A DNA stretch of 64,000 nt from Limnomonas spitsbergensis (lineage: Eukaryota; Chlorophyta; Chlorophyceae; Chlamydomonadales), in NCBI GenBank assembly GCA_037349105.1, contig JAYJMM010000113.1, positions 1,674,001 to 1,738,000 on the forward strand, in the 5' to 3' direction. Below are positions 44,270-55,995 of this stretch, piece by piece (position 1 is the first letter of the stretch; every line of letters starts with the position of its first letter). Below the pieces are notes generated by a model. The model had not been told where the DNA came from. It did not search any database and saw nothing but the letters and a program-made list of their open reading frames with translations. The translations under genes and the position numbers were made by a program.

Positions 44270-45340
44270 TGCACAGTCCATAGGGGTGGTTGCACTGCAT
44301 CTACCGGTAGGGCACATTCCATACGGGCGGTTGCGCTGCCACCGGTAGGGCACAGTCCATACGGATGCAACGCACCCCCGGTAGGGCACAGTCTATAGGG
44401 GCAGTTGCGCCGCACTCACCGGCAGGGACACAGGTAACGGGTTACGGTATCACGTTACGTTACGATACGTTACGTTACGATACGGGCCTTTGGCCCGAAA
44501 CGGGATTTAATACGACCTCCCCCCCCAAATCTCACATTTGAGGTGGAGGTGCCATGGCCCAAACCGGCATGCATGGCTGCATGCCAGCCCCCATGCAATC
44601 TTGCATGGCCCCCAAGTAACCCCTAAGGGTCATCAAGTATGCATGCAGATTGACCATGCGGAATGCTAGTTTAAGGAGAAAATCATTCGGGCAATCATGG
44701 ATATTTAACTCCTAATTTCACCCAGTCTGTATAAGCACTAGCACATCCCCGCTCAGTAGAGTAAGTTCCTCTTACGTCTCACACTCCCACCTGATCTGTT
44801 ACATCTGACTAGCTGAGCAGCTGAGCTGCAGGCTTGATATATATCCGTGAGCTCCTGAAGTGCTAGTTCATCGGAAGGTAAACATATGACACGAATGAAG
44901 GATCCCCAAGCGTTAAACGGGTGCATTATCCACGAAATTTCGAACGAGCTGTCCGAACATGACTTGCGTCTGTTCCCTATCTGTGCTCACAAACTCACAT
45001 GGCAATTGTAAAGTCTCGTCAAGAAGCATAATTTTCGCGTGATGCATCGCTGCAAATCTGCAATGTGCCATTTGCTGGGCTTATCACTAGCGATGGTCGT
45101 GTCACTGTGTGGAATCTCAGCGCGGTTTTTCCACACATCCTCAAAAATTGTGGATTTTCAGTCGCTGCACCGTAGTGGACCGTAACGATACGTTACGTTA
45201 CGATACGTTACGTTACGGGATTTTTTGCCCATACGGGCCGTATCCTGTGTCCCTGCTCACCGGTAGGGTACAGGAAATATGATTGGAGCGCCGCACCCAC
45301 CGGCAGGGCACAGGCCATGCGGGCGGTTGTGTAATATGGG
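44270..45340. repeat. ~41-bp tandem repeat split by a hAT-like element
   Basis: CCGGTAGGGCACAGTCCATA and CGGGCGGTTGCG recur at 44300, 44343 and 44383, then again at 45261-45330 beyond the insertion at 44423-45255. Confidence 0.65.
44423..45255. mobile_element. hAT-like non-autonomous element 2
   Basis: Ends CAGGGACACAGGTAACGGG and CGTATCCTGTGTCCCTG are inverted repeats, with CTCACCGG duplicated exactly on both sides (44415-44422 and 45256-45263). Subterminal ACGTTACGTTACGATACG repeats occur at both ends. 833 bp, no transposase frame. Confidence 0.85.
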
Positions 45341-45487
45341 GCGAATCCGTATGGTATGGGGATATTAAAGCGATCACGCCCTAGCTGCGCACAGACCAGT
45401 GATAGGCATGGGCCTGAAACCCGAAGTTAGCTAAGGGCCAACGGGTCGACTTCGAACTTTTCGTAGGCGACAGATACGTGACCCGCG

Positions 45488-45976
45488 CTAGATCATGTGC
45501 AGTGCGAAGTCCTTAACACAACCCAAAATAGTTTCAATAGCAAGAGAGTAGCATGTTTTATGCCGGGGCGCGGAGAGTAATCGACTGTACCTTTCATTCC
45601 TGGCAATTCCATACCTGGCGTTCTTGACAGGGGGGAAATGTTTCCATAGAACGCTGAAGTCAGTCGAGTCGACGGTTGATGTCCCCGCCGCTTCTGCCCA
45701 AACGTCACCCAAAACCACTTCGGGTCCTAGACCCGAAGTGAGCCAGTTTGGGGGACACCGCTCCAAACGCCAGCTGGACAATACTTCGGACAATACTTTG
45801 CAGCCTTGTTTTTTTAGCTCTTTGCTCATTCTCTTATATTCATACCTTTGATAAACTCTGCTGGCTCGATATAAGTCGACTGGCTGTCCGAACACACGGA
45901 CCCTCACGTGACGATTTGCTACACTGCCGTTGCGTTGCAGCAAGCGCGACCGAATCGAAATAAAGCAATAGTACAC
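45488..45976 (-). CDS. Hypothetical ORF, 162 codons
   Basis: The only long minus-strand frame between hAT-like elements 2 and 3. It has a basic N-terminal part (RLLQRNGSVANRHVRVRVFG, RYEYKRMSKELKKQG) and a mixed C-terminus. No motif recognised, no second copy in the window to test coding. Confidence 0.25.
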   Translation of the reverse strand: MYYCFISIRSRLLQRNGSVANRHVRVRVFGQPVDLYRASRVYQRYEYKRMSKELKKQGCKVLSEVLSSWRLERCPPNWLTSGLGPEVVLGDVWAEAAGTSTVDSTDFSVLWKHFPPVKNARYGIARNERYSRLLSAPRHKTCYSLAIETILGCVKDFALHMI

Positions 45977-46301
45977 GTATGAACATTGCTTACTTTGATC
46001 TACGTAGTCAAGCTGCCTAAGTGCAGAAATTTCAAAACCCGATGCCAGCTGCGCCCAATGCTACTACACTTGGAGAAGATTGACAGCGTGATACGTTTTG
46101 CAGCACATCAGTAAACGCGACCCAACAACTACCAAGGAATGGACCGACATTTCGAAGTTCCTTGTAGGCGAAGGTTCTTGAATGCGAATCGGCCACCCTG
46201 GACATGCAATGGAAACGAAGGCAGAATTTCTCTGTGGTGGTCTCTGATTCGGCCTAAAACCTGGCGCGGACCGAACAAAACCGACCGCTCCGACTGCTCA
46301 C

Positions 46302-46795
46302 CAGTGTTGTGACCACTTACTCTTACACCGGAAGTACTGTAATTACTGTTCCACGTAGTTACGGTGTAACTTACAACAAGGCAATTATCGCAGTGTAATT
46401 TGGGCAAAAAACTTACACTTACTCTTACATTCGGCTTACTCCCACACTGTAAGAAATTCCTCTCATACCGTAACTTTACACCCATACTTACGCCAAATTC
46501 AGTGGTTGAAGGCCAGATATGCCCCACATGATCTTCCTGAATAACTTGAAATGTAATAAACCTATTACACAAGCTGTCGGGCCTCTGAGAAAGTGGTAAA
46601 TGCAGAATTTGTGCACTTGAAGTGACTTTGACTTGGGTTCACACCAGGTTCACACCGGGTTCACACGTATGAATCGGTATGGATCGGCAGATGCTGATGA
46701 CTTGTGTCTTTCTTACACCGTTCTTACTGTTACGGTGTAAATGACTGTAACTAGTTACATCCGACTTGAACTTACGGTGTAAGTTACCAACACTG
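46302..46795. mobile_element. hAT-like MITE 3
   Basis: Ends CAGTGTTG and CAACACTG with subterminal CTTACACCG/CGGTGTAAG repeats. CTGCTCAC is duplicated exactly outside (46294-46301 and 46796-46803). 494 bp, AT-richer than its surroundings, no coding capacity. Confidence 0.85.
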
Positions 46796-46897
46796 CTGCT
46801 CACCTCAAACTCCAATGGAAACACAGCCTGATCATGGCCGCGAATTACCAAACTACACAAACACCTCCCCACCATCCGAAGAGCCCCAACGGGCCCC

Positions 46898-46975
46898 CGT
46901 ACGGTCCCCCTACGGACCCCCCAAATCCTACGGCCCCCCTACGGACCCCCCAAATCCTACGGTCCCCCAAACCTA
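46898..46975. repeat. ~29-bp tandem repeat
   Basis: CCCCCTACGGACCCCCCAAA followed by TCCTACGG, about 2.5 copies. Confidence 0.7.
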
Positions 46976-47618
46976 CGGAACCGTAGACCGTATATTAGGG
47001 GTGGTGCGATGTATGCGGGGGGGTGGGGGGGTGGCTACCAATAGTTCATATGTTGCCCCTTTGAGGCTTCAAGAGGAAAATAACACCACGGATCTCCACC
47101 CCCAGATCAGATCCCCACACGGACCTGGTGATTCTTAACCTCATAGCTGCATATTTGAATCAGCCTGTTCAAGAGCTTTATCCCTTCCTGACGATGTCGC
47201 TGCTCGATAAACAAAACCTGCACAACCCAATGCCGATCTGCACATCTCGGCCCTCTTGGCGTTCACAGCTTCACGGCCGCCACGGACGGTGGAGGCCTCA
47301 CTGCTATCAAAAGCCACTATTACGGTGCTGCAAACATGCATGGAATATGCAACATGCGAGGAGATGAACTGGTATGATACTGCTCACTGCTTCAGCATGC
47401 ATGCATGCACCCTTTTAGCTGTATGAAACACAATTTCATGGAGTCCTGCCTTTGCCAGCCGGCCAAACATTATTAGCAACTTAATTGCAGTGCCATATCA
47501 ACATCTGTTCAAATGTGTGCGCGGTGTTGCTCTTGATGCTTAATCTGCTTGATGCAGCAAGCCTTGCTATTCGGGCCAACGGCTGTAGGACTGCAAAGGT
47601 TATGTCTTATTTGTCCCT
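46976..47618. other. No supported gene
   Basis: Contains a G/T-rich run (47016-47035) and GCATGCATGCATGC near 47395, nothing else I can support. Confidence 0.4.
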
Positions 47619-50563
47619 GTCGTGATCACCATGCACCACACTTCACACGTTTGGGGCCCTCAGCCATACTAAATCTGGGGTCTCCTAGTTTCAGTATCTC
47701 GACCCCCCCTGATCCCTGCTGAACAAGAAGACGTTCAGCCTCTGTTTTTTAGCGCGAGCTTATCCCCCGGGAAGCATCCCGATATGCTTTGCATTTTGCA
47801 GTCCAGAGGGTCACTAAATAGTGGGCCCTGACGCTCAGGAAACACATGCCTCAGGCATAATGACAGGAACATGCTGGGAGGACAGGCAAGTGAACACCAG
47901 GAACTTGCACCTATTATGGCGGAGCAGCCCCAGAATACAATGTCCCATGCATGGCCAATACTAAACAGCTTCACCAGCTGGTCCATTTAACTGCATGGAG
48001 GGCTACACCATCATCAGGCCCTTTGGACAGTAAGCTGCGATGTAGCAGAATTGTGGCTGTATAACAGTAGCTGTACTTGTAGCTGTAGCTGAGCCAAAGA
48101 AATAGTTTGTTTTTCCTCACCAGAAGTTGCTACATGTGGCGATAGACATGCCCGTTGCACGTGTCTCATGAGTAGCAACCTCAGAGGGTGGCAACCTGAT
48201 AGTTGGGGGGACAAGGGGGGGGGGCAAGGGTAAAAGATTAGGGCTTGATGTTTCATCATCCACCAGCTCCGGCATGCCATATGGTGGATTCCGGCATGCA
48301 CATGTTGTGAGCAATATCCTGGCACGCCCATGTAGTTGAGGCTTGATATCCTGGCACGCCCATGTATTTGAGGCTGGATATCTTGGCACGCCCTTGGGTT
48401 GCGGCTGGCTTTCCGGCACGAACATGGGTTGGGGCTGGTTTCCCGGCACGCACATGGGTTGGGGCTGGTAAAGGCTCATGCTTGTTGTTGTCTGCTTTGG
48501 CACCTTTTTAAAAGACCCCCACTAGCATGCACTGCATGAATACTGCAGTACCTCTGCACATTCTGGCTTGCACTACATGAGCTTTGCATTACCGCAACGG
48601 CGCAGCTCCCACTGCCGGCATGAACTGCCCCCGCGCTGCAACATTGCCGCACCCACTGGCATGCTCTTCCACCATGCTGCAATAATGATGCACCCACTGG
48701 CATGTACTGCCTTAATGCTGCAACATCGCCGCATCAGAATTGAGTAGGGCTTGATGTTTCATCATCCACCAGCTCCGGCATGCCATATGGTGGATTCCGG
48801 CATGCACATGTCGTGAGCAATATCCTGGCACGCGTGGCATCCGCTTTTCTTCTTACGCACTGCTTACCGGAAATAGAAATCTTCGGATACAATCTTGCCG
48901 AAATGGCATATTGGTGAGTTTAACATCTTGTGTGAATTATGTCTGGGAACGTTCATGTATACAAACTAACCGTGTGGTAAGGAAAGCTCAAGGCAAGAGA
49001 GAAAGGAACAAATAATGGAACATGGGGGGGCAGGGGAAATATCGGTTATTTAGTAACGTGCAGCCAGCTTATTTATGTTACCTTGGTTACTTTGAGCGGG
49101 CCCAGAGGTGTAACGTTATTGACCATGGTTACTTAGTAACGTGCGGCCAACCTAGAAATGTTACGTTGGTTACGAAATTACTTACGGCCAGCCTAGTCAT
49201 CTTACATTGCTAACTAGTTGACATACGGCTTACCTAGTAATGTTACATTGGTTGCTAAGTAACTTTCGGCCAACAAAGTAATCTTACATGGGTAACTAAG
49301 TAACTTACGGCCAACCTAGTAATGTTACATAGACTAACGTTGGTAACATCATGGTAATTCCTCTTACCAAGAGATAACAATGGTAAATTGGCAAACATAG
49401 GAACTGACCATGGTTAACATTGGTGCCACCATGGTAGCACCCTAGTCAGCCATGTAAATTAACCAAGTTGGGCATTTACCATGGTAAACCATGGTGATCC
49501 TGCGAAATTTCCAGTAGTGTTTTTCTTGAACCCTTCGCTTTTTTTCAGGGTTGTTTTCTTTCGGGTGCGAACACACATCGGCTGGTTTGGCGAAACGTAT
49601 TTGGATCTGCATTGACCTATGACGGCATGTTGTGCGGCCTGTGGAAGCTTTCGGTGCATAAAATGGGAAGTTGTAGGCGAGTTGGTTGGCGGTGGTTGGG
49701 AAGTTGAGGAGGCTACCAGGGTCCTTGTAAGCGGCTGTGCCTTTTTGTTGATCATTTATCATTTATCATATATCATTTTGTAGGCAGGAGAAGCATGATG
49801 AGAAGAAGTTGAAGCCGCCAAGCAGGATGAGGTGCATGCTGGTTTGCAAGCATCTCTGCTGTCAGTGGACCCGTTTGCGCCGGGGGGGCATGTATGTGCG
49901 TCATGTGGACGCGCCCTGTTCCGTCGCGTCTTCGGCTTCAGGCGACCAGTTGAGGTCGGAGGCGATTCGGCTATTTGTGCACCCGCACTTAGCTCCTGTG
50001 TGTTGGCGGTTGGTGTCCCCACCCCCCATGCGACAGTGTGGGGAGCCGAAAATGTGTTCCATCTTGTTCTCCAGCTCGGTTTTAAAATCGCTTCCGGTTA
50101 CAGGTTCCTCAAAGGGTATGCATATTTATAAATCCAAATTGTTTGGGGAGATCTGCGAGTACGGAGAGTACGACAGCAACAGCACTGCCAGAGGCGATTT
50201 CCTCGCTCGCGCGTGCCAGCGACACAAGTGAAAGTGTAAATAACATCGATTGACATATTTAAGCACTGGTACATCATTAGATCTCGCGCGGGTGTGATTA
50301 GATACACGCCTGGCGCGATATGACCTGAAAACGGGTCCAAATCGGCCCATGTTTGGCTCATCGGATCAGCGTGTTCTCCAACTCTGTTTCACAATACACT
50401 GTGGCTCATAATTCATCATGCCATATACTAAAAGGATTGCCCAACAAAATGGGAGATTTCTGTTTATCTTCGTCTTGGATGTCTAGATTTTCCCCAAAAC
50501 AGCTGGGCCTGGGCTGAGACGCCAGCCATGCAGGACAGCCATGCAGGCCCAGCTCAACAGGGT
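47619..50563. mobile_element. 2.9-kb core repeat unit, copy 2
   Basis: Direct copy of 1316-4256 without the inverted arms, except for one ~60-bp tandem-repeat unit at its right end (50504-50563). Differences from copy 1 include a short deletion near 48515 and an insertion near 49955. It carries the same nested repeats. Confidence 0.75.
49520..50231 (+). pseudogene. Decayed coding region inside core repeat, copy 2
   Basis: Counterpart of 3230-3925. The candidate intron is 49727-49783 (GTAAGC...TTTGTAG, 57 bp). Downstream the frame reads VEAAKQDEVHAGLQASLL after the same double TGA stop, then CASCGRALFRRVFGFRRP. The last piece reads YGEYDSNSTARGDFLARACQ and ends at TGA 50229. Shared stops show that the common ancestor of the two copies was already disabled. 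Confidence 0.4.
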
Positions 50564-50787
50564 CGCGGTTAAGATTCATGCGGGTCGGTTGTGAAATAGG
50601 ATCAGTCTGGTTTGAAGCGTGACGTGTGTAGTAGGAAGTGGCGTCAGTTGGTGACAGAACGTAACGGTTGATTACGCTATGTGTCACTTCGCATGCAGTT
50701 CATACAGTTCATACAGTTCATACCTGTAGCCTGTTATATGCCACTACTGAAAGCCGCAAGAGTTGTCACTGTGCGCGTAATTCCTTT
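50564..50787. other. Spacer edge, no supported gene
   Basis: Contains a triplicated CAGTTCATA (50698-50725). The inverted-duplication homology starts at about 50788. Confidence 0.4.
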
Positions 50788-51972
50788 GAAATGAAGCGCC
50801 AAGCGCCAAGCGCTTACCACGCCTGCGAGCGTCGCTCTTGCTGCAGAGCTTGGTGGCCTGCGGGCTGCCTTCACATTTGCGGTGCCAGAAGGGGACTTAG
50901 CTCATGCGGTTGGCTCTGTGCACGGCATCGGCGAGTTTCGAGAGGGGCGGAGTGTCGAGCCAGCGACTGAGTGGGGTGTTCTTAGACGTGGCGGTCACTA
51001 GTAATGTGATTTGTCTTTACCTTTGCGTTACCGCATGTCCTTATGATGCTATGAGCTGCATTTATTTAAATAAGTAACTCGATGAAGGCATGAGTGTCGA
51101 TATATCGACATACCATAGTTGGTGCATGATGGGTGTCCAGTACCGTAATATATGCCGTCTGATGCAGTTGACGATTGGTATCGTTCGTTCCTTGATTTGT
51201 GAAGCTCTGTTCATTTGAAATATTTGCAGGCGCCAATATACAGCGGTGCTTTTGACTTCGGTGTTCTGGAGGCTGAGACTCCACAGGGGCCGAATCGTAC
51301 CGCAAGGGTTGCGTCGCAGTTCGGCCTGGATGGATGTCTACGACGTCTCGTCTCGGGATCTTAATTGCCTAATGGAGGTGCTGCTGACGTCGCAGACGAT
51401 ACGGGAGGGCTTCATAACGGATGATGGTAAGCCATATTTTTCTCTGATATGCCTTTTGGAAAGATGTAGTTGGATTGGAGGTGTACTAGACAAGGCGTTT
51501 ATACCAGGGGCGCGTTCACATTGGCCCCAATCCAGTCGTTGGTATCATTTGCGGCCCAAGTGTGGAACTAGGTAGGATCATTTTGCCCACTTTCTCGCCA
51601 GTTTCAGCTACTTGCAGGAATCCGCCAGCCACAGACGAGTTCACAGCCAACTTCTGTTATAAGCACAACACGATCGTCGTGGCGCGCTTGTCAATGCTGC
51701 TGTGAACGCAAGAGAAATCGCTCAGGGATCTCGAGCTTGTACCAGAGCTCGTACTGACCGAGACTTTCCATTTTGACAATGTCCAGCATGGTTCCGCCTC
51801 GATCAAACATTTTGTTTAATCACACTCGTTAAAAGATAACAACCATGTAAACGAATGAGACAAGAATGCACGTAATCGACCTAGTTTGAGCTTGCGTAAA
51901 CCCTGAACCGAGCCAGCGTGGCAGCGTGGCGGCCAGCGTGGCAGGATCATTTGGCTCATTTCTCAACACTAC

Positions 51973-52827
51973 GGGCCCAATTCCACCTGCGCCTCGCCGG
52001 GATTAATCCCGGTTTCAGTTTTTCTGGTTGGAAACAGAGTGCTGGGGAATATAGCAAATGCAATTCCACTTGAGCACGCGAGATGTTCGGGTACGGGCGA
52101 AACCAAATCTCTTTACATTACAGCCTGTCAACCAGCCTCTGTGCTCTTTGTACTGCTATGCGCTGCTCTTGTCTTTTCTTTTCTCGTTTCTGCTGATCTT
52201 TGCTCTTTGCGGTGCTCTTTGCGCTACTCTGTGCGCTGATCTTTGCGCTGATCTTTGTTCCTTGTGCTGCTCTTGTCTCTGCGTAGCACTTTGTGCTGTT
52301 CTTTGCGCTGTTCTTTGCTCTTTGTGCTGATCTTGTATTTGCGCTGCTCTGTGCGCTTTGCTCTTTGTGGTGCTCTTTGCGCCACTCCATGCGCGTGCTG
52401 ATCTCTGCAAAGGCGCCTGCAAGATCTTTGCCGCTGTCAGACGGATTGTCAGCCGTCATGACCGACGAAAGAGACCAGTAGAGAAAGAGAGATAGATTGA
52501 ACGAGATGAATGACACAAATTGCGCGCGCGACTGAGAGTGATAATCAAGTGATGAAATGGAGCCACGCCTCGCTGTCACGCTTATCCGTACCCGGCGAGG
52601 CTTGAGTTTTGCATCGACCCCCCTGGGCACGATGCAAAAATCATGCCTCGCCGGGTACGGATAATGGGTGGGCAGGATCCCGAACACTAGTGGAATTGAC
52701 TTTTGTCTAGCTAGCACTATTTTTCGAGTTCCGGACATAGGTGGAATTGGGCCCCGAATACTAGTGGAATTGACTTTTGTCTAGCTGGCACTATTTTCGA
52801 GTTCCAGACACAGGTGGAATTGGGCCC
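51973..52827. mobile_element. Nested TIR element with 3-bp TAC duplication
   Basis: GGGCCCAATTCCACCTG and CAGGTGGAATTGGGCCC form 17-bp perfect inverted ends, flanked by TAC (51970-51972 and 52828-52830). The right end is followed internally by a 74-bp tandem duplication (52683-52756 and 52757-52827) that includes a second copy of the terminus. The interior holds a degenerate GCTCTTTGCGCTG microsatellite (52195-52400), which makes a long but low-complexity minus-strand frame. Confidence 0.8.
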
Positions 52828-53084
52828 TACCTAGGGAGGTCGTTTCTGAAATGATCCTAGATGTACACAAAAGTACAACGACTAACTGTCACCCAGCTCG
52901 CGCCCAACTCGCGCCTCTAGTGTGGATCGAGTTACAGTGTGTTTCCATTGGAGGGTTTGGAACAGTTCTGTTCCTGTCGGTTTGACGGACAGTTCTTCGG
53001 TTTATACGGCTGTTCCAGTGAATTAAATTCACTTGTTTCTATTGCATCTAGAACAGTGCAGGCACTTTTGGAACCATTCGAAGG

Positions 53085-53430
53085 ATGAAACCGAGTCTAC
53101 TTGTCATTTACTTCTTGATTATCATATTGCCAGCAACGCAATGTCCCGACGGCCTGGTTGCGATATTGGGCATCATTCCGGCCCTTGTGTCGCTTCAAGC
53201 ACAGGCCACTGGCGCTTCAGATATCATATTTGATTTAAAGAGCCTCTATCCTCATCATTTTAGAGAGTACCATTCAGATTTATATATTGAGCCTCGACCA
53301 AAGGAACTTTGGAAGACATATATGGAGACTTCCTGGACTGACGAAACGTTTCGGGAGAGGTTCCGCGTAGACAAAGCTGCCTTCAATGAGCTATGTATCA
53401 TGCTGCAACCATATCTGGAAGGGGGGCATA
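53085..53430 (+). pseudogene. PIF/Harbinger-like transposase, N-terminal fragment
   Basis: The frame encodes ELWKTYMETSWTDETFRERF, then RVDKAAFNELCIMLQPYLEG. This matches the helical region before the DDE nuclease in HARBI1-type transposases (F-R-x-S/D-x-x-x-F-x-x-L-C...L). After about residue 115 the frame runs into ~60-bp tandem repeats (CATGCCTGTCTCATGCAGTC, 53445-53605) and the DDE catalytic part is absent. Confidence 0.55.
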
Positions 53431-53619
53431 GCAACTTCAGTCATGCCTGCCCTCATGTCTCATGCAGCTTTGCCCATGCATGTCTCATGCACTCATGCTT
53501 GCCCTCATGTCTACTGCAGCTTTGTCCATGCCTGTCTCATGCAGTCATGCCTGCCTTCATGTCTATTGCAGCTTTGTCCATGCCTGTCTCATGCAGTCAT
53601 GCAAGGTGGTGTTGCTGCT

Positions 53620-54112
53620 GGTGGTGTTGCTGGTTCTGCCGCCGGTGATGTAGCCATGCGGGTTGTGCGTGGTTTTCCTGCTGCTGCTGCTCGTGTTGGC
53701 GCTGCAGCCATGAGGGCTGCCATGAGATTGCCAGACACTTCCTGCACGCGCACCTCATTGGGAGCAGGCCGCTGCGGATACGGCTGAAGCAGCTGCTGAA
53801 TGTTTGGCTGTTGCTGCTGCTGCTGCTGGAGGTGCTGCTGACATGGCTGCTGCTACTGCTGCTGGACTAGCTGCTGATATGGCGGATACAGCTGAAGAGG
53901 AGCAACATGCTGAGCGGGGTGCTGATATGGGACAGCATGCTGGCTGTCAGCTGGAGCGGTGGTATGCCCTGAGATTGAGGAAACTGCGGAACCGCATGCT
54001 GGTACTGATATATCCGCTGCAGTTCACGATATTGATCGGCCAGATCAAGATTTGGGAATGCCATAATGCCGCCAGACGTTCTCTCGCAAACTTCCTGCAG
54101 GGACAGCGACAA
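53620..54112 (-). pseudogene. Gln/Pro-rich ORF of the PIF-like element
   Basis: Minus-strand frame starting MSLSLQEVCERTSGGIMAFP, then DQYRELQRIYQYQHAVPQFP. In a shifted frame it continues QHAVPYQHPAQHVAPLQLYP and runs into a CAG/CTG tract (poly-Gln). PIF/Harbinger elements usually carry a second, Myb-like protein beside the transposase; this could be its remnant, but no Myb motif is visible. It has one stop and at least one frameshift. Confidence 0.35.
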
Positions 54113-55312
54113 AGAAAATGAAAAGGGCGAATCTAACTACCCTCGCGACTCCAGTCGACTTCAATTTAAAGAGACCGCAGCATTTTATAACTATCATCAT
54201 GATCGCACCTTGTCAGGAAGCAATCACTTTCAAAGTTGTGAGTCGATGCGCCACGCTGTCGACTATTCTTTTGGAACAGAGCTACCCCCTGCTTGTGGAC
54301 GGGGGTCCAAAAGAACAAGAAGAACACGTTTTGGCAGGCCTATTCCTGCACTGTTCTTTCGCCAATGGAAACACAAATCGTTCGGTTGGCGGCAGTTGCC
54401 TCGCTATTCCTCCAATGGAAACACACTGTTAGGATCATCTCAGGATTCTTTACATCGCCCACTTTTGGCTCGGATCACCCCCAATGTGAACGCGCCCCAG
54501 GTTGTCACGCATTGGATAGGTTGTATGCATGTATGTTTCCTTATTGGGTGTACAATGTATGGTTCAGCGTGCGTAAGGGTGGAAGCGCGCTGTGTTCTTG
54601 TATCATGTGCAATGCCGCACGTTCAATGTGTACTGGTATTGTTCCTCTCCTAAGGTTGGATTGACGAATGACACTTGGCGCATGCGGGTGTTATGCGTAG
54701 AGTCCATTAAGCAGCATTAAGTTCCATGAAGACCTACCGTACTTGAATTTATTTGCAGATCCTGCGTTCCAAGACAAGTATCCTCCCACTGCTGCGGGGC
54801 TACGGTATTTCCTGGTCACTAGTGCCTGTGGGTCAATGGACAACGAGTTATTTTGCTCGATGCAAATGGCGGAGATTGTGTCGGAGCTACGTGGTGACTA
54901 CAGCACCCCATATGCGGCCTGGAGGTCATCCGTTGGGCCAGCTTCGTCTTCGGCGATCTCCCTGTCGTGGTGGTTCTAATGAACCCGCAGAAGACTGCTG
55001 CCGTCGATACAGCAGAGGTCTTCATCATCGGCGGAACGAAGTGGACGCCAGCCCAGGATTTGAAGGGCCATTTATGGTTGATGATGGGGGATTCTCATTA
55101 CCAGGTTGGTTGCGATCAGGGGGCTTGCGACCCAAACCCTACGGTATCCATGGATCTATCCCATGATGACTGGAGTAACCAGGACACACTTTCTTTATTT
55201 ACGCACCGCCATAGCATTACGCGGGCTTCGATCGAGCCTCAGCGAGTAACGAACCAAGTCATGAAGTGACCAGGCATCGGGTGCGGAATTCCTGTAACCG
55301 ATGAAACTACCG

Positions 55313-55917
55313 TATAACGTCTAAGACTCCGCGCACCCCCTCCCCAAAAATCCCGTCGCGCACCCCAAAAAGAAATTAAAAAACGGTCGCGCAGCGCCGA
55401 ATTTTTAATTTAATTTAACGTCGCGCAGCAGGTAATTTGATTTAACATAGCGCACCACTGGAAATAATTTAAATTTTCTTCCGCGCAGCACTTTCAGCCA
55501 GTACAGTAAAACTTAGTTAAAACCTCGTTTGATGCTAGCAAGGATAGTACACGGTAAGCAATACTCAGCATAGTCGTCATCCTCCTCCTCCGCCGTTTCC
55601 TAGCCTCAGGAAACGTGTGGCTGTTGAAGCCCCAAAACGTCAGCAGTCGTCAGCACCCGTCTCTGCCTCCAGGTTCGAGCTTCACAGCGGGGATTGGCGT
55701 AAGTATCACTAGACGGATGTCAAATCAAACAGTCACGCACGAGCGCGCATTTTTTTGATATTTGCTGTTTTTAATTCGTAGCGCGCACCCCCAAAATAGT
55801 TGTTTGGGCACCTGACTAACGCTCCGCGCAGCGGCGATTTTGGAATTAAATTAGCGCGCAGCCATGTCCGCGCACCCCAATAATTATTTAATTACGAGAT
55901 GAGTCAAAGACGTTCTA
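55313..55917. mobile_element. Possible TIR element with CGCGCACCCC motifs (right arm)
   Basis: Inverted ends TATAACGTCTAAGACTC and GAGTCAAAGACGTTCTA. Interior alternates CGCGCACCCC-type blocks with AATTTAATTTAA runs. Counterpart of 40612-41212, 78 bp upstream of transporter exon A. Confidence 0.4.
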
Positions 55918-55995
55918 GGTATTGAGGAAAAACGATTAAGAAAAAAATAGAAAAAAGGAAACTGAAACCCCGTCTGCCCCTCTCCCTCCCTGCAG

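Larger units (their letters stand above)
51508..54497. mobile_element. PIF/Harbinger-like DNA transposon (right arm only)
   Basis: Ends GGGCGCGTTCACATTGG and CCAATGTGAACGCGCCC are inverted repeats, flanked by CAG on both sides (51505-51507 and 54498-54500). The left arm at 41900 has the empty site (TATACCGGGTTGTCACG). GGG-starting ends and 3-bp duplications fit PIF/Harbinger, as does the transposase fragment inside. It lies in an intron of the unidentified gene. The transposase is truncated, so the copy is not autonomous. Confidence 0.8.
51230..55269 (+). pseudogene. Unidentified multi-exon gene, right-arm copy, disabled
   Basis: Exon 1 is 51230-51426 and exon 2 starts at 54759, with the same splice sites and phase as the left copy. 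A GGAT duplication (51328-51335) shifts the frame of exon 1. The intron between them contains the 3-kb PIF/Harbinger-like element. Exon 2 reads DPAFQDKYPPTAAGLRYFLV and MDNELFCSMQMAEIVSELRG without the left copy's frameshift. Near 54966 the homology to the left arm is interrupted for about 150 bp. Damage differs from that of the left copy. Confidence 0.5.

Noticed and set aside
46129..46875. A gene interrupted by hAT-like element 3, with VFPLEFEVSS joined to RSVLFGPRQV
   Set aside because: Removing the element and one target duplication leaves the two open frames in different phases, so they do not form one frame.
52118..52738. 206-codon Lys/Ala/Gln-rich minus-strand ORF
   Set aside because: Most of it is a degenerate microsatellite inside the nested TIR element; low complexity, no domain.
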